Shown here: piece after piece, positions 45,101-55,300 of the stretch
How the letters are laid out: the number at the start of each line of letters is the position of its first letter
How positions within the stretch are numbered: position 1 is the first letter of the stretch
Assembly: GCF_028694605.1 (NCBI RefSeq)
Contig: NZ_JAQVKP010000004.1
Coordinates: 62,001 to 126,000 of the forward strand
DNA: 64,000 bases
Direction of reading: 5' to 3'
From: Sulfurimonas sp.
GTDB taxonomy: Bacteria; Campylobacterota; Campylobacteria; Campylobacterales; Sulfurimonadaceae
Notes under the pieces: generated by a model
The model's database searches: none
Told to the model about the DNA's origin: nothing
Seen by the model: the letters and a program-made list of their open reading frames with translations, nothing else
Translations under genes and position numbers: made by a program

Positions 45101-45170
45101 ATCCAAAGATAACAAGCGTGATGACATACATCAATGTCGCTATGGGTCGTGTTATAGCTCTCTTAAACAT
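42126..45170 (-). CDS. RND efflux transporter permease (AcrB/MexB-type)
   Basis: 1014 aa; TLIGLTLAIGIIIDDAIVVIENIYK; duplicated RND topology. Confidence 0.95.
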   Translation of the reverse strand: MFKRAITRPIATLMYVITLVIFGYMSYKAMPSALFPNVDFPIVTIQTNYPGAEASTIESQITDEIEEAISRIGGVDSITSNSSDGVSIVTVKFFLERDIDEATNDVRDKVSAIKLPKDAQTPLVSKLDIGGAPIINIFLTAKKESLQNLMLFADEKVKPALQKVNDVGAINIVGYKDREIKIFPHAEALNKYAITIAELNDAVAKENLKLGGGKLITKSQEFVLETKADALSIEALKNIKIKENIRLKDIASVEDSLSDAKSYASYNGVEGVMLEVQKISGTNTVDIIKRVKEAVPKLQLMAGERFGVEVLNDTSTFILHSLSDVVFDLVYGSILAAIIVFVFLRNFTITFVSALSIPSSIFGTFALMDYMGFELNKMTLIGLTLAIGIIIDDAIVVIENIYKKMEEGLGKYEAAYEGTKEMAFTIMAISAMLLAVFIPVSFMSGIVGKFFESFAMTVGFAIIISYTIALSFIPSLSARVLRKDESRFYSLTEPFFKALERIYEALLLQILRRRYTTLIVVFALFFVSLSLFPKIGMDFIPKEDKAEFEIKIKADAGISLEEMIRKSKSVEDVVRKERDVAYTTLSIGYNAMQEKHKALIYVKLVEKKQREHDQEEVIQDFRQKLEPFKKEMFITASAIPNIKGAGVSVPYQIVLKSDSFEALEEAKKNLVAHLAKKEGFVDIDTDLDEQKPKIDINIIRENASLLGVSASQIAEAVAIAFSSDLEISYFEENGKQYDITLRLSDANRVSPEDIKKLQVRAKDGSLVYLDGLVSFESSQTLGAINHFDRQREVTIFADFFGLDLGGAVNYTKESLEELLPQGVEYRFTGFAEEMVKTAQAFGVAIGLSVILMFIILAILYESLIQPLIIMVALPLSIIGVMLSLYLSGLQFSLFVMIGFMLLMGMVGKNAVLLVDFANHAVRNGKSADDALIEAGEKRLRPILMTTIAMVFAMLPLALSTGLGSETKAPMALSIIGGLLSSMILTLLVVPAIYKIINPLDIWLKRFYQNEKIEI

Positions 45171-45929
45171 CTACTTTGTCGTCTCTGTAACTATAGTGCC
45201 CTCGCCAAAAAGCCCAATCGCAAAATCTCCTGCTTCAACCTCGGCACTGATTTTTCGGCTCTTTGCATCTGCATGCGGATAGACTTTTGTTATCACACCT
45301 TGATACTCTTTTGTATCGCCATCTACTTTATACTTGAAAACCTGCCCCGCTTTTACGCTCTTCCAATACTTCTGGTCAAACTCCAAAACAAGTTTTCTCT
45401 TTTTGCTTAAAATCTTAAAAACGCTCTTTGGCGACATCTCCGTGACCACATCCCCGACTTCTGCGTTTTTTTCATAGATAGTTCCGTCAAACGGAGCTTG
45501 AAGAAGCGTTTTGTTATAAAGTGCTTCTTTATAGGAGAGGTTTGCAAGCGCAAGAGAGAGTGCTGTCTTCGCCTTTTCATAGGAAAGTTCGTAAACATCA
45601 AAGCGTGCCTCATCAAGCAGATGTTTCACTTTTTGTCCTCTCTCATAATCTCTTTGGGCATATTTGAGTGCAACTTTTGCATTTTCGACATCCGCTTTTG
45701 CAACATTTAAAAGAGCTTTTTGCTCCTCGTTGGCAAGTTCTGCTACCAAGCTCCCTTTTTTTACACCCTGCGCAATATCTGCGTGAAGTGTTTTGATAAT
45801 CCCGCCTGCATGAAAGGCAAGTGTCGCATCTTGATGCGCTCTGACGAAAAAGTTTGCATAAACTTCCTCGGCATGAAGTTGCGCAAAAAAAAGCAATAAT
45901 CCAAAAAACAGTTTTTTCACTCTACACAC
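45171..45929 (-). CDS. RND efflux periplasmic adaptor (membrane fusion protein)
   Basis: HlyD-like alpha hairpin and LLQAPFDGTIYEKNAEVGDVV lipoyl motif; operon context. Confidence 0.9.
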   Translation of the reverse strand: MCRVKKLFFGLLLFFAQLHAEEVYANFFVRAHQDATLAFHAGGIIKTLHADIAQGVKKGSLVAELANEEQKALLNVAKADVENAKVALKYAQRDYERGQKVKHLLDEARFDVYELSYEKAKTALSLALANLSYKEALYNKTLLQAPFDGTIYEKNAEVGDVVTEMSPKSVFKILSKKRKLVLEFDQKYWKSVKAGQVFKYKVDGDTKEYQGVITKVYPHADAKSRKISAEVEAGDFAIGLFGEGTIVTETTK

Positions 45930-47137
45930 TCCTGAAGTTTTTTACCGCCGTAAAAGCAGCTTGTTGCATAAGCTATCTGCAAATCGCAAAGCGAACTCTC
46001 ATAAAGAGAGAGTGCGTCCGTTTTAGCACTCAGCGCATCGAGATAAACCACATAATCAACGATTCCTGCGCTGTACTTCTCGTTTATGGTTGTAAATGCG
46101 CTTGTTGCGGCAACCAAAGCACTTTTTGCACTTTTTATCTTGGATTTGAGCGATGCTGTTCTTGCGATGGAAAGCTCATAAAGCATCTTCTGCTCTTTTG
46201 CGTGGTACTTTATCTCCTCATTTAGAGCTTTTGCATCCAAAAGAAGTGCCTCTTTTGCCTCTTTTGCAGTTGCGTTGTCAAAGATTCTCATATTTAGATT
46301 TAGCATAAGAACATTTTGTTTATCTATCTTCGCCGGATGGTTTGAAGCGATATCGCCATACTCATACAGCGTGTATCTCTCTTCTAGCTTTATATTTGGA
46401 GCATAGACACTCTCTAGCGCTTCTGCACCGCTTTTTAGCGCACTCTCTTTATGCTCTAGCGATTTTAGAGAACTCTTTGGTTCATACGATATGCTTTCGT
46501 TAAATACAGAGGGCTCAAAATCCTCTATCTCCCTGCCTACTTGAAGCGTTAGAGATTTTTTTACGCGCAATATCTCAAAATGAAGCGACTCTATCTCATA
46601 ACTCTTTTGGTCATACGAAGCCTGAAGTCTTGCAACATCATCCTGTGTTGCCATTTTTGCATCGTAAAACGATCTTACCCTCTCTTTTTGTTCCCAAAGA
46701 GACCTTTTTGCATCTTCAAGTGCGCTAAGGCGTGCTTGAAGTGTTTTGAGGGTATAAAAATCTTTGACGACATTAAGCAAAAGAGCTTCTTTGGTCTCTT
46801 GCACATCATAAGAGGCTGCTCCAAGCTCATCTTTTGCTCTCTTTAAAAGTGCAGATTTTGCGCCGCCGTCGTAAATATCCACTCCGACTTTGCCATAGAA
46901 CGTATAGATATCTTGTATCTGAAAAAGGGTGGTATCGGTACTGTTTTGGTAAGAAGCTCCGATATCTATCTTTGGAAAATAATCACTTTTTTTGGATGCA
47001 ACCTCATGCTCTTTTGCACTTTTTGTCAGTTTTTTCGCCTCTAAGAGATTGTTATTTTGGCTTGCATACTCTAAGATGTATTTGAGACTCTCCCCAAACA
47101 TAAGTGCGGGAAGAAGAAGCAAAAGTGCTTTTTTCAT
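45917..47137 (-). CDS. TolC-family outer membrane efflux protein
   Basis: OEP coiled-coil repeats, signal peptide; operon context. Confidence 0.9.
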   Translation of the reverse strand: MKKALLLLLPALMFGESLKYILEYASQNNNLLEAKKLTKSAKEHEVASKKSDYFPKIDIGASYQNSTDTTLFQIQDIYTFYGKVGVDIYDGGAKSALLKRAKDELGAASYDVQETKEALLLNVVKDFYTLKTLQARLSALEDAKRSLWEQKERVRSFYDAKMATQDDVARLQASYDQKSYEIESLHFEILRVKKSLTLQVGREIEDFEPSVFNESISYEPKSSLKSLEHKESALKSGAEALESVYAPNIKLEERYTLYEYGDIASNHPAKIDKQNVLMLNLNMRIFDNATAKEAKEALLLDAKALNEEIKYHAKEQKMLYELSIARTASLKSKIKSAKSALVAATSAFTTINEKYSAGIVDYVVYLDALSAKTDALSLYESSLCDLQIAYATSCFYGGKKLQECVE

Positions 47138-47508
47138 CCGACAAGAGCAACGGCGTCGATTTCTACTAAAGCATTTTTAGGAAGTGTTTTAACCGCCACG
47201 GTAGAGCGTGCAGGTTTATGAGAACCAAAAGCCTCAGCGTAAATCTCATTGACGGTTGCAAAGTCATCCATGGATGCTAAAAAGATGGTTGTTTTGACAA
47301 CACTGCCCATAGAGCTTCCTGCCTCCTCTAAAACCGCTTGAAGGTTTTTAAGAACCTGTTTTGCCTGCACGACGACATCATCCTCAAGCATAACACCCTC
47401 AGGTGTAAGTGCTATTTGCCCCGATGTAAAAACCATTCCGTTCGCCACTACTGCTTGTGAGTATGGACCTATTGCCGATGGCGCTTTGTTTGTTTGTACG
47501 AATTTCAT
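47134..47508 (-). CDS. ridA: RidA family reactive intermediate/imine deaminase
   Basis: NKAPSAIGPYSQAVVANGMVFTSGQIAL ... RSTVAVKTLPKNALVEIDAVA. Confidence 0.95.
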   Translation of the reverse strand: MKFVQTNKAPSAIGPYSQAVVANGMVFTSGQIALTPEGVMLEDDVVVQAKQVLKNLQAVLEEAGSSMGSVVKTTIFLASMDDFATVNEIYAEAFGSHKPARSTVAVKTLPKNALVEIDAVALVG

Positions 47509-47620
47509 TTTTTTTATCCTCATTTTATTTATAACGGTATCGGAAGTAATTCCGCTACCTACGCTAAGACCGCTATGGTCACTAAAGCTTGCCTCATAAA
47601 TAGGCAGATGTTAAGAGTTT

Positions 47621-48016
47621 TTAATTTTTTCTCATCTCATCGACATCAGCCAACATCTCATCAAATCCCTCAAGGCTTCTGCCGCCGATGGTAGTGTAGA
47701 TGATTTTGCCGTCACTCTTTAAAAAGTAGTGTCTTGGTACGGGTTTGGTTTCAAGATGTGCGGGGATGTCATCGATATCTCTGGAGAGATAGAGCAAAAC
47801 ATACTTTTTTTTGAGTTTTGCCTCCACATCCTTGCGTACCAAAACCTCCTCTTTAAATTTTTCACAATATTTGCAATACTCAGAACCTAAAAAGAGATAG
47901 ACATCTTTTTTCTCTTTTTTTGCCGCTGCAAGCGCCGCTTCATAGTCGCTTCCCCATTTCAGCTCCACACCCATAAGCATCGCAAAGAGTGCCATCATAA
48001 GAACTATAAATCTCAT
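47621..48016 (-). CDS. Periplasmic thioredoxin-fold protein
   Basis: Signal peptide; LGSEYCKYCEKF CxxC active site. Confidence 0.8.
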   Translation of the reverse strand: MRFIVLMMALFAMLMGVELKWGSDYEAALAAAKKEKKDVYLFLGSEYCKYCEKFKEEVLVRKDVEAKLKKKYVLLYLSRDIDDIPAHLETKPVPRHYFLKSDGKIIYTTIGGRSLEGFDEMLADVDEMRKN

Positions 48017-48020
48017 TTTT

Positions 48021-49118
48021 CTACTCCCAATTTTCTATAAGATTTTTGAAAACTTCATAGAGTTTTTCTACCTCTTGGCTCGAAGTTCTCTCATTTACGG
48101 CATGAATTGTATCATTTATTACGCCAAATTCGACAACGTCTATACCAAGCGGAGCCATGTGTCTGGCATCGGAAGTTCCGCCTGCTGTTGAGTGTTTTGG
48201 TTTTATGTGGGTTACTCCCTCTATCGCCGCATCAATATTTTTAACCACTTTTGAACTCGTGTCGGTTATAAAAGGGTAAGAGCCTTGCGTGAGAGCAAGT
48301 TCATACTCCAAGCCCTCAAGGTTTTTTGCCACAAACGTATGCACATCCTCTTGAGTTGTGAGCGTTGTATTTCTGATATTAAACATCATCTTTAGTTCAT
48401 TTGGCGTGACATTTGTCACCTGCATTCCCGCTCTTATGTCTGTGATGACAAACTTGCTTGGAGAGAAAAACTCATCGCCGCCATCCAAATCTACTCCTGC
48501 CATATTTGAGAGCCTTGGAGCGATAAGATTTATGGGATTGACCCCTTTTTCTGGGTATGCCGCATGCCCCTGTTTACCCTTTAACGTAAGGTAGCCATTA
48601 ATAGATCCGCGTCGTCCAACCTTGATGGCATCCCCAAAAACCGCTTCACATGTCGGCTCCGCCACCACTGCGGCATCTGGAAGCATGTTGTGTTTTTTGA
48701 GATAGTTCAGCATCTCTATGGTGCCGTACGTCCCCTCGCCCTCTTCATCGGAAGTAAGCAAAAGAGAGAGCGTTCCGTTAAATTTTTTTGTATCTTTGAG
48801 TGCTTGAACAAACGCCGCAACGCCGCTTTTCATATCTTGCGTGCCTCGTCCATAGATATAGCCGTCTTTTTCAACGGCTTTATATGGGTCTGTACTCCAC
48901 CCATCGCCCGCCGGCACTACGTCCACATGTCCAGCAAAGCAGAGATGCTCTCCCTCGCCAAATTTTTTAAATAGAAAAAGATTTTTTACACCCTCAACAT
49001 TCACACGGATTGCTTCAAAACCTCCAAGGTACTCTGCTATAAAATCCAAAAGTCCCCCATCGTCGGGTGTTTGGCTCTTTTGCTCTATCATATATTTAAA
49101 AAGTTCGATTATTTTCAT
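48021..49118 (-). CDS. dapE: Succinyl-diaminopimelate desuccinylase
   Basis: FAGHVDVVPAGDGWSTDPY, GRGTQDMKSGVAAF, TSDEEGEG. Confidence 0.96.
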   Translation of the reverse strand: MKIIELFKYMIEQKSQTPDDGGLLDFIAEYLGGFEAIRVNVEGVKNLFLFKKFGEGEHLCFAGHVDVVPAGDGWSTDPYKAVEKDGYIYGRGTQDMKSGVAAFVQALKDTKKFNGTLSLLLTSDEEGEGTYGTIEMLNYLKKHNMLPDAAVVAEPTCEAVFGDAIKVGRRGSINGYLTLKGKQGHAAYPEKGVNPINLIAPRLSNMAGVDLDGGDEFFSPSKFVITDIRAGMQVTNVTPNELKMMFNIRNTTLTTQEDVHTFVAKNLEGLEYELALTQGSYPFITDTSSKVVKNIDAAIEGVTHIKPKHSTAGGTSDARHMAPLGIDVVEFGVINDTIHAVNERTSSQEVEKLYEVFKNLIENWE

Positions 49119-49134
49119 TGTTTATCCTGTTTAT

Positions 49135-49262
49135 TAGACTTCTTGCAAAACTAAAAACTAAATGAACGATTCTGCAACGGAAGGGTCAAATCTAGCAAGC
49201 TAGATTTGGGGTACCCACCGTGAAGCCTTAGTGAATGTGTTTTTAGTTTTGCAAGAAGTCTA
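49135..49262. mobile_element. Non-coding ~128 bp palindromic element (MITE-like) with 24-bp perfect terminal inverted repeats
   Basis: TAGACTTCTTGCAAAACTAAAAAC (49135-49158) / GTTTTTAGTTTTGCAAGAAGTCTA (49239-49262); inner palindrome AAATCTAGC-AA-GCTAGATTT; possible 3-bp ATT duplication. Confidence 0.65.
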
Positions 49263-49266
49263 TTGT

Positions 49267-52200
49267 CTAGTCCCAGTCATCAAGCACAAATCCATTTGAT
49301 TCGTTTATCTCCGGCTCTTGTGCTTTTTGCACCTCTTTTTTACTCAAACGTTCTTCAAACTTTAGCTCCAAACCGCTGCTTGTCATCATAAAACCATCTA
49401 TTTTTATAGCTCCGTCATGGATGGCTTTGTGGTGCTCTTTGCAAAGAGGAACAAGGTTGTGTTTTGCGTCTTTGTGAAAATGCCCTATAAAACCGCTGCT
49501 GTCTGCCAAAGATTGGTGGTTGATGTGATGGACATCTTCCGCCATAGCACCGCAAATAACGCACTTTGTCACATAAAGCTCTTTGTTGTACTTGCTTGTT
49601 TTTTTCTTGACAAGCAGTTCTAACTCATCAAAATCTTTTGCCAATCTTTTGCGAATCTTGTTTGCCATATCTAAAAAATCACCGTCCATGTGGAGAGACT
49701 TTGCAAATTCCAAACCATAGATACTGCTTCCGCTCCCGCTTTGAAGCACCCTGTTGAAGAGAAGTTTGTCCTGCGCCTCGTCATACGCAACACTTAGATG
49801 CAGATCCACGACATTCTTTTGTGCACGTATCTCTCGCATCGTGGAGAGTTGATGCAGATGTGTCGCAAAAAGAAAGAGCGAGCGCATACGGGCAAGTTTG
49901 ATGATAGCACTTGAGACTATGGCAACACCCGAGAGCGTCTCTGTTCCGTGGCTTATCTCATCGCCGAGGATAAGCGAGCGTACACCAGCACGGTTAAAAA
50001 TATTTTTGAGTTCAAGCATCTCTACGGCAAAGGTTGAGAGTCCCTTTGCAAGGTTGTCCCTTGAGACAATGCGGGTAAATAGCGAATCAAAAATGGAAAA
50101 TTTCATAGCCGAAGCACTTACAAAAAATCCTGCCTGAGCCATAAGCGTGGCAAGTCCGATACTTTTCATAAGAGAGGATTTGCCGCTAGAGTTGATGCCG
50201 TAAAGCAAAACCCCGTTTATCTGATGCCCATCATGAACAGATAGTTCAAGCATAACCGTTTTTGGGTGCGGCAAATCAACATACTCACGGTTGCCCATCA
50301 CGATATCGTTTGGAACATACAGACCGCCTCGCTCCTGAATCTCTATGAGCGGGTGACGCAACTGCATCATCTGCAAAAAGTTCTCATCTCTTTTTACATC
50401 CACTATCATCGGTCTTGTATGCTTGTACATCTGAGCTACTTTTGAGGAACTTACTCCGACATCCAAATCGGCAACATAGGCGATAACACGGTCAAAAAGG
50501 AGTGCGTAACGTTTTTCAAACACTCCTTGAAGCTGTACAAATCTCTCTTTTGCCAAGGTAACTATCTTGCGGCGGTTTTTCATCAGGCGGTCTGAGAGAG
50601 CATCTGTAAAATCAGAGGTGATTTTTACACTGTTGGTAAACTTTTTTATCACACATTTTTTGAACTCCTCGCTTCTGACAAACTCACTCTCTATCATCGA
50701 AAATCTGTTTTTGCTTAAAGAGATGTAGTACCCCTCTTTTTCCAAAAGACCAAGTGCCACCGTTGAGTTTGCACCACCTGCACCCGTTGCCTCAAGCATT
50801 GCTTCTATCTTTGACATCATGTCGCCAAAGGCTATAAGCATCGTTTGGTTCTCTTTGACAAGCGTGTCGATAGCCTCATCCACGCCGCCCATCAAGAAGT
50901 TGTCATCAATGGTTGCAGTAGTAAAACGGCGGGAGATATCCAAATCTATACTTTTGGAGATATCTCTCAAAAACTCATCCACCTCGCTCTCGTGAAAAGG
51001 GATTTTTTGTATTTTGTGCTTTTTTGCGTATCCTGTAAGCTCTTTTACACTAAGCATAGAATCGTAAATGTGGTTTATCTCAAATGGGTGCAGTCTGCCC
51101 AGATATAGCCTGCGGGAGAGTCTCTCCACATCATAAATCCCACGCATAACCTCATCCAGATAGCGTACATGGGGTGCAACTTTTTCTATAAGGTTATATC
51201 GGCGTTCAAGCTCCTCTTTTTCCATAATGGGGTTTAAAAGTCTCTCTTTTAAAAGCCTGCGTCCTATCGCAGTTGCACTCTTGTCAAGAAGCCTCAGCAG
51301 TGTCAGTTCGTTTCTATCTTTGGAGATAACACTCATCTGCTCAAAAGCGTTGTTGCCAAGATACATAAAGCGTCTGTTATCGATGATTTTTGGATAGTCA
51401 AGCTTTTGGACGATATGTATATCATGCTCTATGACAAAATGAATCAAAATCGCCAAAGACTCCGTAATCATCGGACTTCGCTCCAAGTCCAAGTGCTCTA
51501 TGGGAGAGAGAAGAGAGCGGATTTGGTAAACCTCACTAAAGAGTTCATTTTGAAACTCTATGCGAGGACGTTGATTGTTAACGCTGTAGTGGTAATGCTC
51601 TGCTATCTCAAGGTAGTGCATCACATGTCGTTGGTCGTCCACGCCTTCTAAAAAAGTAACTACAACCTCTGATGTACGGTAAACATTTAAAAGATTGAAA
51701 AGCTCATCAAGCGCATACGATGGGTCTTCACTTGTCCCATGACTTTCATAAAGCCAAGTTTTGCCTGTTGTCACATCGATGGCACTATAGCCCACAAAGT
51801 AAATATCACGATATTTATCGACCAAAATCGAAACGATATAGTTATCGTCATTATCGATAATATGGTCAAAGTTCGTCCCCGGAGAGACTATCTGGGAGAT
51901 GTAGCGGCTGATTTTTGGAGGATTGCCCTTCTGTTTAACGACAATAACGGTGTATTTTTGCTCTGCGATAAGACGGCTTAAGTATCTCTCAAACGAAACG
52001 GCGGGAACACCTGCCAAGAGAGGATTTTTATCGCTGTTTTCTAAAATGCTTTTATTTTTTTTGGTAAGCTGAATATTTAAAAGTTCGGCAATCTCTTTTG
52101 CTTTGCCGACTTGTTCTTCATCGTTATTTATCTCATAAACTTCAAAGAAAGTCCCTATCTCCATAAAAACAACCGTATCAACACCATACTTTGCCTCAAA

Positions 52201-52281
52201 ATGTCTTTGAAGGTCAAAATAGATTTGCGTTAAGAGCTTGTCTTTGGAGTTTAAAAGAGCGTCTATATCTGATGCGAGCAT
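49267..52281 (-). CDS. MutS-family mismatch-recognition ATPase with C-terminal HNH endonuclease domain (MutS7-type)
   Basis: N-terminal mismatch-recognition motif [15 protein letters not shown]; ATPase [17 protein letters not shown]-terminal [20 protein letters not shown]...[17 protein letters not shown]. Confidence 0.93.
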   Translation of the reverse strand: MLASDIDALLNSKDKLLTQIYFDLQRHFEAKYGVDTVVFMEIGTFFEVYEINNDEEQVGKAKEIAELLNIQLTKKNKSILENSDKNPLLAGVPAVSFERYLSRLIAEQKYTVIVVKQKGNPPKISRYISQIVSPGTNFDHIIDNDDNYIVSILVDKYRDIYFVGYSAIDVTTGKTWLYESHGTSEDPSYALDELFNLLNVYRTSEVVVTFLEGVDDQRHVMHYLEIAEHYHYSVNNQRPRIEFQNELFSEVYQIRSLLSPIEHLDLERSPMITESLAILIHFVIEHDIHIVQKLDYPKIIDNRRFMYLGNNAFEQMSVISKDRNELTLLRLLDKSATAIGRRLLKERLLNPIMEKEELERRYNLIEKVAPHVRYLDEVMRGIYDVERLSRRLYLGRLHPFEINHIYDSMLSVKELTGYAKKHKIQKIPFHESEVDEFLRDISKSIDLDISRRFTTATIDDNFLMGGVDEAIDTLVKENQTMLIAFGDMMSKIEAMLEATGAGGANSTVALGLLEKEGYYISLSKNRFSMIESEFVRSEEFKKCVIKKFTNSVKITSDFTDALSDRLMKNRRKIVTLAKERFVQLQGVFEKRYALLFDRVIAYVADLDVGVSSSKVAQMYKHTRPMIVDVKRDENFLQMMQLRHPLIEIQERGGLYVPNDIVMGNREYVDLPHPKTVMLELSVHDGHQINGVLLYGINSSGKSSLMKSIGLATLMAQAGFFVSASAMKFSIFDSLFTRIVSRDNLAKGLSTFAVEMLELKNIFNRAGVRSLILGDEISHGTETLSGVAIVSSAIIKLARMRSLFLFATHLHQLSTMREIRAQKNVVDLHLSVAYDEAQDKLLFNRVLQSGSGSSIYGLEFAKSLHMDGDFLDMANKIRKRLAKDFDELELLVKKKTSKYNKELYVTKCVICGAMAEDVHHINHQSLADSSGFIGHFHKDAKHNLVPLCKEHHKAIHDGAIKIDGFMMTSSGLELKFEERLSKKEVQKAQEPEINESNGFVLDDWD

Positions 52282-52315
52282 GGTTTTCTTTTTTTATTGT
52301 TTTTTAAAAGCGTGG

Positions 52316-52321
52316 ATTATA
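52316..52321 (-). promoter_or_regulatory. -10-like TATAAT upstream of mutS
   Basis: TATAAT on minus strand about 35 nt upstream of mutS start. Confidence 0.45.
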
Positions 52322-52350
52322 GCATAAAGAGGCTATTTATGACTAAAATC

Positions 52351-55300
52351 CTACACAACCGCCATAGTAAAATTAAGGCTTGGATCATCGGCAGGCGTTA
52401 CGCTGTAGCTGGAGTTAACTGTTAAATTTGTAACATCCGTACCGCCTTGTATATCTGTAATGGTAATTTTTGTTCCCTGCGTATTGTTTGCTATATCCAA
52501 TGTCAAATTTGCACCGTCAATCCAAGTAGCCAAAACATCTGCGCTCAACTCCATAGTATAGGCGGTTGCTTGGTCTATATCCAGTGATTCGATATTTGAA
52601 AACAAATCGTTATACCCTGCATCCGTAAAGTCAACATTTTGAGTAAAAGTCCTTATGTCAACCCTATCTGCTCCAAGTGCTCCGTCTATGCTCAACTTCC
52701 CATCTCTTATAGCCGTATAGTCAACATAAAAAATATCATTTCCACTGCCGCCTATAAAGTTTATCTGCGCATCGTTAAGATAATTAACATCGTCAAAATT
52801 TTTGTTATGTGCATAAAATGATCTTCCGTTATTGTTGAGAGCGGTTACATTGAGCGTTGAATCAGCACCTATATCAAAGTCCTCGAAAGTGTTATAGTAG
52901 TTATCAGTCATGTTGAGAGTCTGATTTGTTCCGAGTTTGAGAGTGTCTGTATTTCCTCCAGCATCAAGGTAAAAAGTAGCATCGTTGCCCAAAGTTGCAT
53001 TGCTAAAATCAAACATATCATTTCCGTTATAGCCATAAATATAGACTTTACCGCTAAATTCACTAAAGTCTATATTGCTAAAGTCAAATGTTTCAGCGTT
53101 ATTCGTACCATAAAGGTAAAAATTTCCGCTTCCTTTTATAGTTTGAAACTGTGATAACTGAGAAAGATTAAGATAACCGCTATAAGATTGAAGGTCTAAT
53201 GTTTCAAAGTTGCTTACGGTAATAGTTCTAAGATTTACATTTTGAACTAGCTGAAGCGTATCATCCCCTCCGTTGCCGTCATAAATCTCACCGGAAGTGT
53301 TTCTGGCAATTACAGTATCGTTTCCTGCACCCCCATAAAGAGCATCCGTACCGCTCCAGCCATCCAGATACATACCGGAGCCATTTGCCGTAATAGTATC
53401 AGCTCCAGTACTGCCGATGATTTTTGTAAAGTTTTTCACTTTATCATCATAGATAGCACCCGTACTCATATCCACCGTTGCATAGCCGCTACCATCAACT
53501 GCCGTCATATCAAGAACGAAACCGTTGTTGGTCCCCGTATAATTAAGCGTATTGACACCGGTACCGCCGTCTATGGTATCATTGTTTGAGATACCGCTGT
53601 TATACATACCATACCCGTAAACAGTGTCATCTCCATCACCCGCATCGATGATATCATTGTTTCTTTCTCCGTAAATGATGTCATCGCCGCCGCCGCCATA
53701 GATAGTATCGTTCCCATCTCCGCCTCTAATGGTGTCTGCTCCATCAAAGCCATAGATGCTGTCATCTCCTCCATACCCGTTTAAAACATTGCTTTGGCTA
53801 TTGCCATAAAGCGCATCTGCCGAATTTGAACCGCCAAAACCTTCAAATTCATATGCAAGATTTATACCGCCGTTGCCGTTATAACCGTCAACCCAAGTTC
53901 CATCTACCCCGTTTGTACTATCTGTTGAGTACTGAATCGTTCCTGTTTCGGTTAGCCTGATATTGCGAGAGAGTGCAACCAAGCCATCATCATAAAGCTC
54001 CAAGTAGTCTATACCGTCACCGCCGTAGCTCACATCCAGTCCTGCACCCGGTCTGATATAGTCGTCTCCGTCTCCACCATATAGCGTGTCATTGCCACCC
54101 CTACTCTCAAGCCTGTCATTGCCGTCAAGTCCCCAAATGGTCTCCGCACTGGTGTTGTTTCCATAGATAACATCATTGCCGTTCGTAGCTACTACCTGTT
54201 CAATGCTCTTAACAAGGTCAAGAAGTCTGTTTGTTGTGGTTTCCTTTACCATAACAAAATCAGTGCTGTTTAGGTCAACGGTTATCCCTTGAATCTCTTC
54301 CATAAAATTTGGATTAGTGACACGATTAGGATAATCAGCAGGATTATAACTTATCCAATCGCTTCCCGCTCCACCGTCTATAAAGTCATAACCGCCACCC
54401 GCGAATATTCGGTCATCTCCATCTCCTGCTTCTATGAAGTTAGTATTACCGTTTCCATAAATGATGTCATTGTAAGCAGAAGCTCGGACATCTTCCACGT
54501 TAACAATCGTATCTTTGACAACACCGCTGCCATCATTCCTCAGAGTATAGTCAAATTCCTCTTCGTTAGGTCTGTCCAAGCGGATTATCATACCCTCAGT
54601 CGCATTTTCATAACTTAGCGTGTCCGTATCTGCTCCGCCGTCTATATAGTCATTTCCGCTGCCCGCAATAAGGGTGTCATAACCGTCTCCGCCAAAGAGA
54701 GTGTTATTACCGCCTCGCCCATCTAAGATATCGCTGCCTCCAAGACCGGACAAAATATTGTCACTAAGAGCGCTACCGTAAATAGTATCATTATAACTGC
54801 TACCTTTTACATTTTCTACATCTTCAATAATGTCATAACCAACAGGCTGGAGATTTTCTAAGCCGCTATCCGTAAGCGTTGTGCTTATAGCATTGCCGTC
54901 TGCATCGTATGTAAATTTTTCTACTCTGTCTGCAAATTTTGAGATGACGTTGATTTTGTCATTTGTATCCACAACCCCATCGCTGTTTACATCGATGTTA
55001 AGCCCATCCACATATAGACCATCCAAATCAACATAAACCCCTTTATAGTAGGCAAGCATATCGACATCAAGAGAGTTTGCGATTGGATTGCCGCTACCAT
55101 CTAGCTCTACGTATGTTCCGTTTAGTTTTTGACTCTCCTGGGCAGACAACAAGCCTACTTGGTTAAGCAGTTTTACCTCGCTTGAAGCAAAACTTTTGAC
55201 GCTCTCATAACTGAGCGTATCTTCTCCGGCATACTCCACGGCACCGACATCTCCGCTATGGGCATCACCGTAAATGTAGTTTGTACCGCTGCCGCCATAG

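Noticed and set aside
53571-53774. ORFs in other frames or on the opposite strand of long genes (for example within the RTX, atp, mutS and RND genes)
   Set aside because: Overlap strongly supported coding sequences, show low-complexity or unnatural composition, no RBS and no recognisable domains; treated as spurious.
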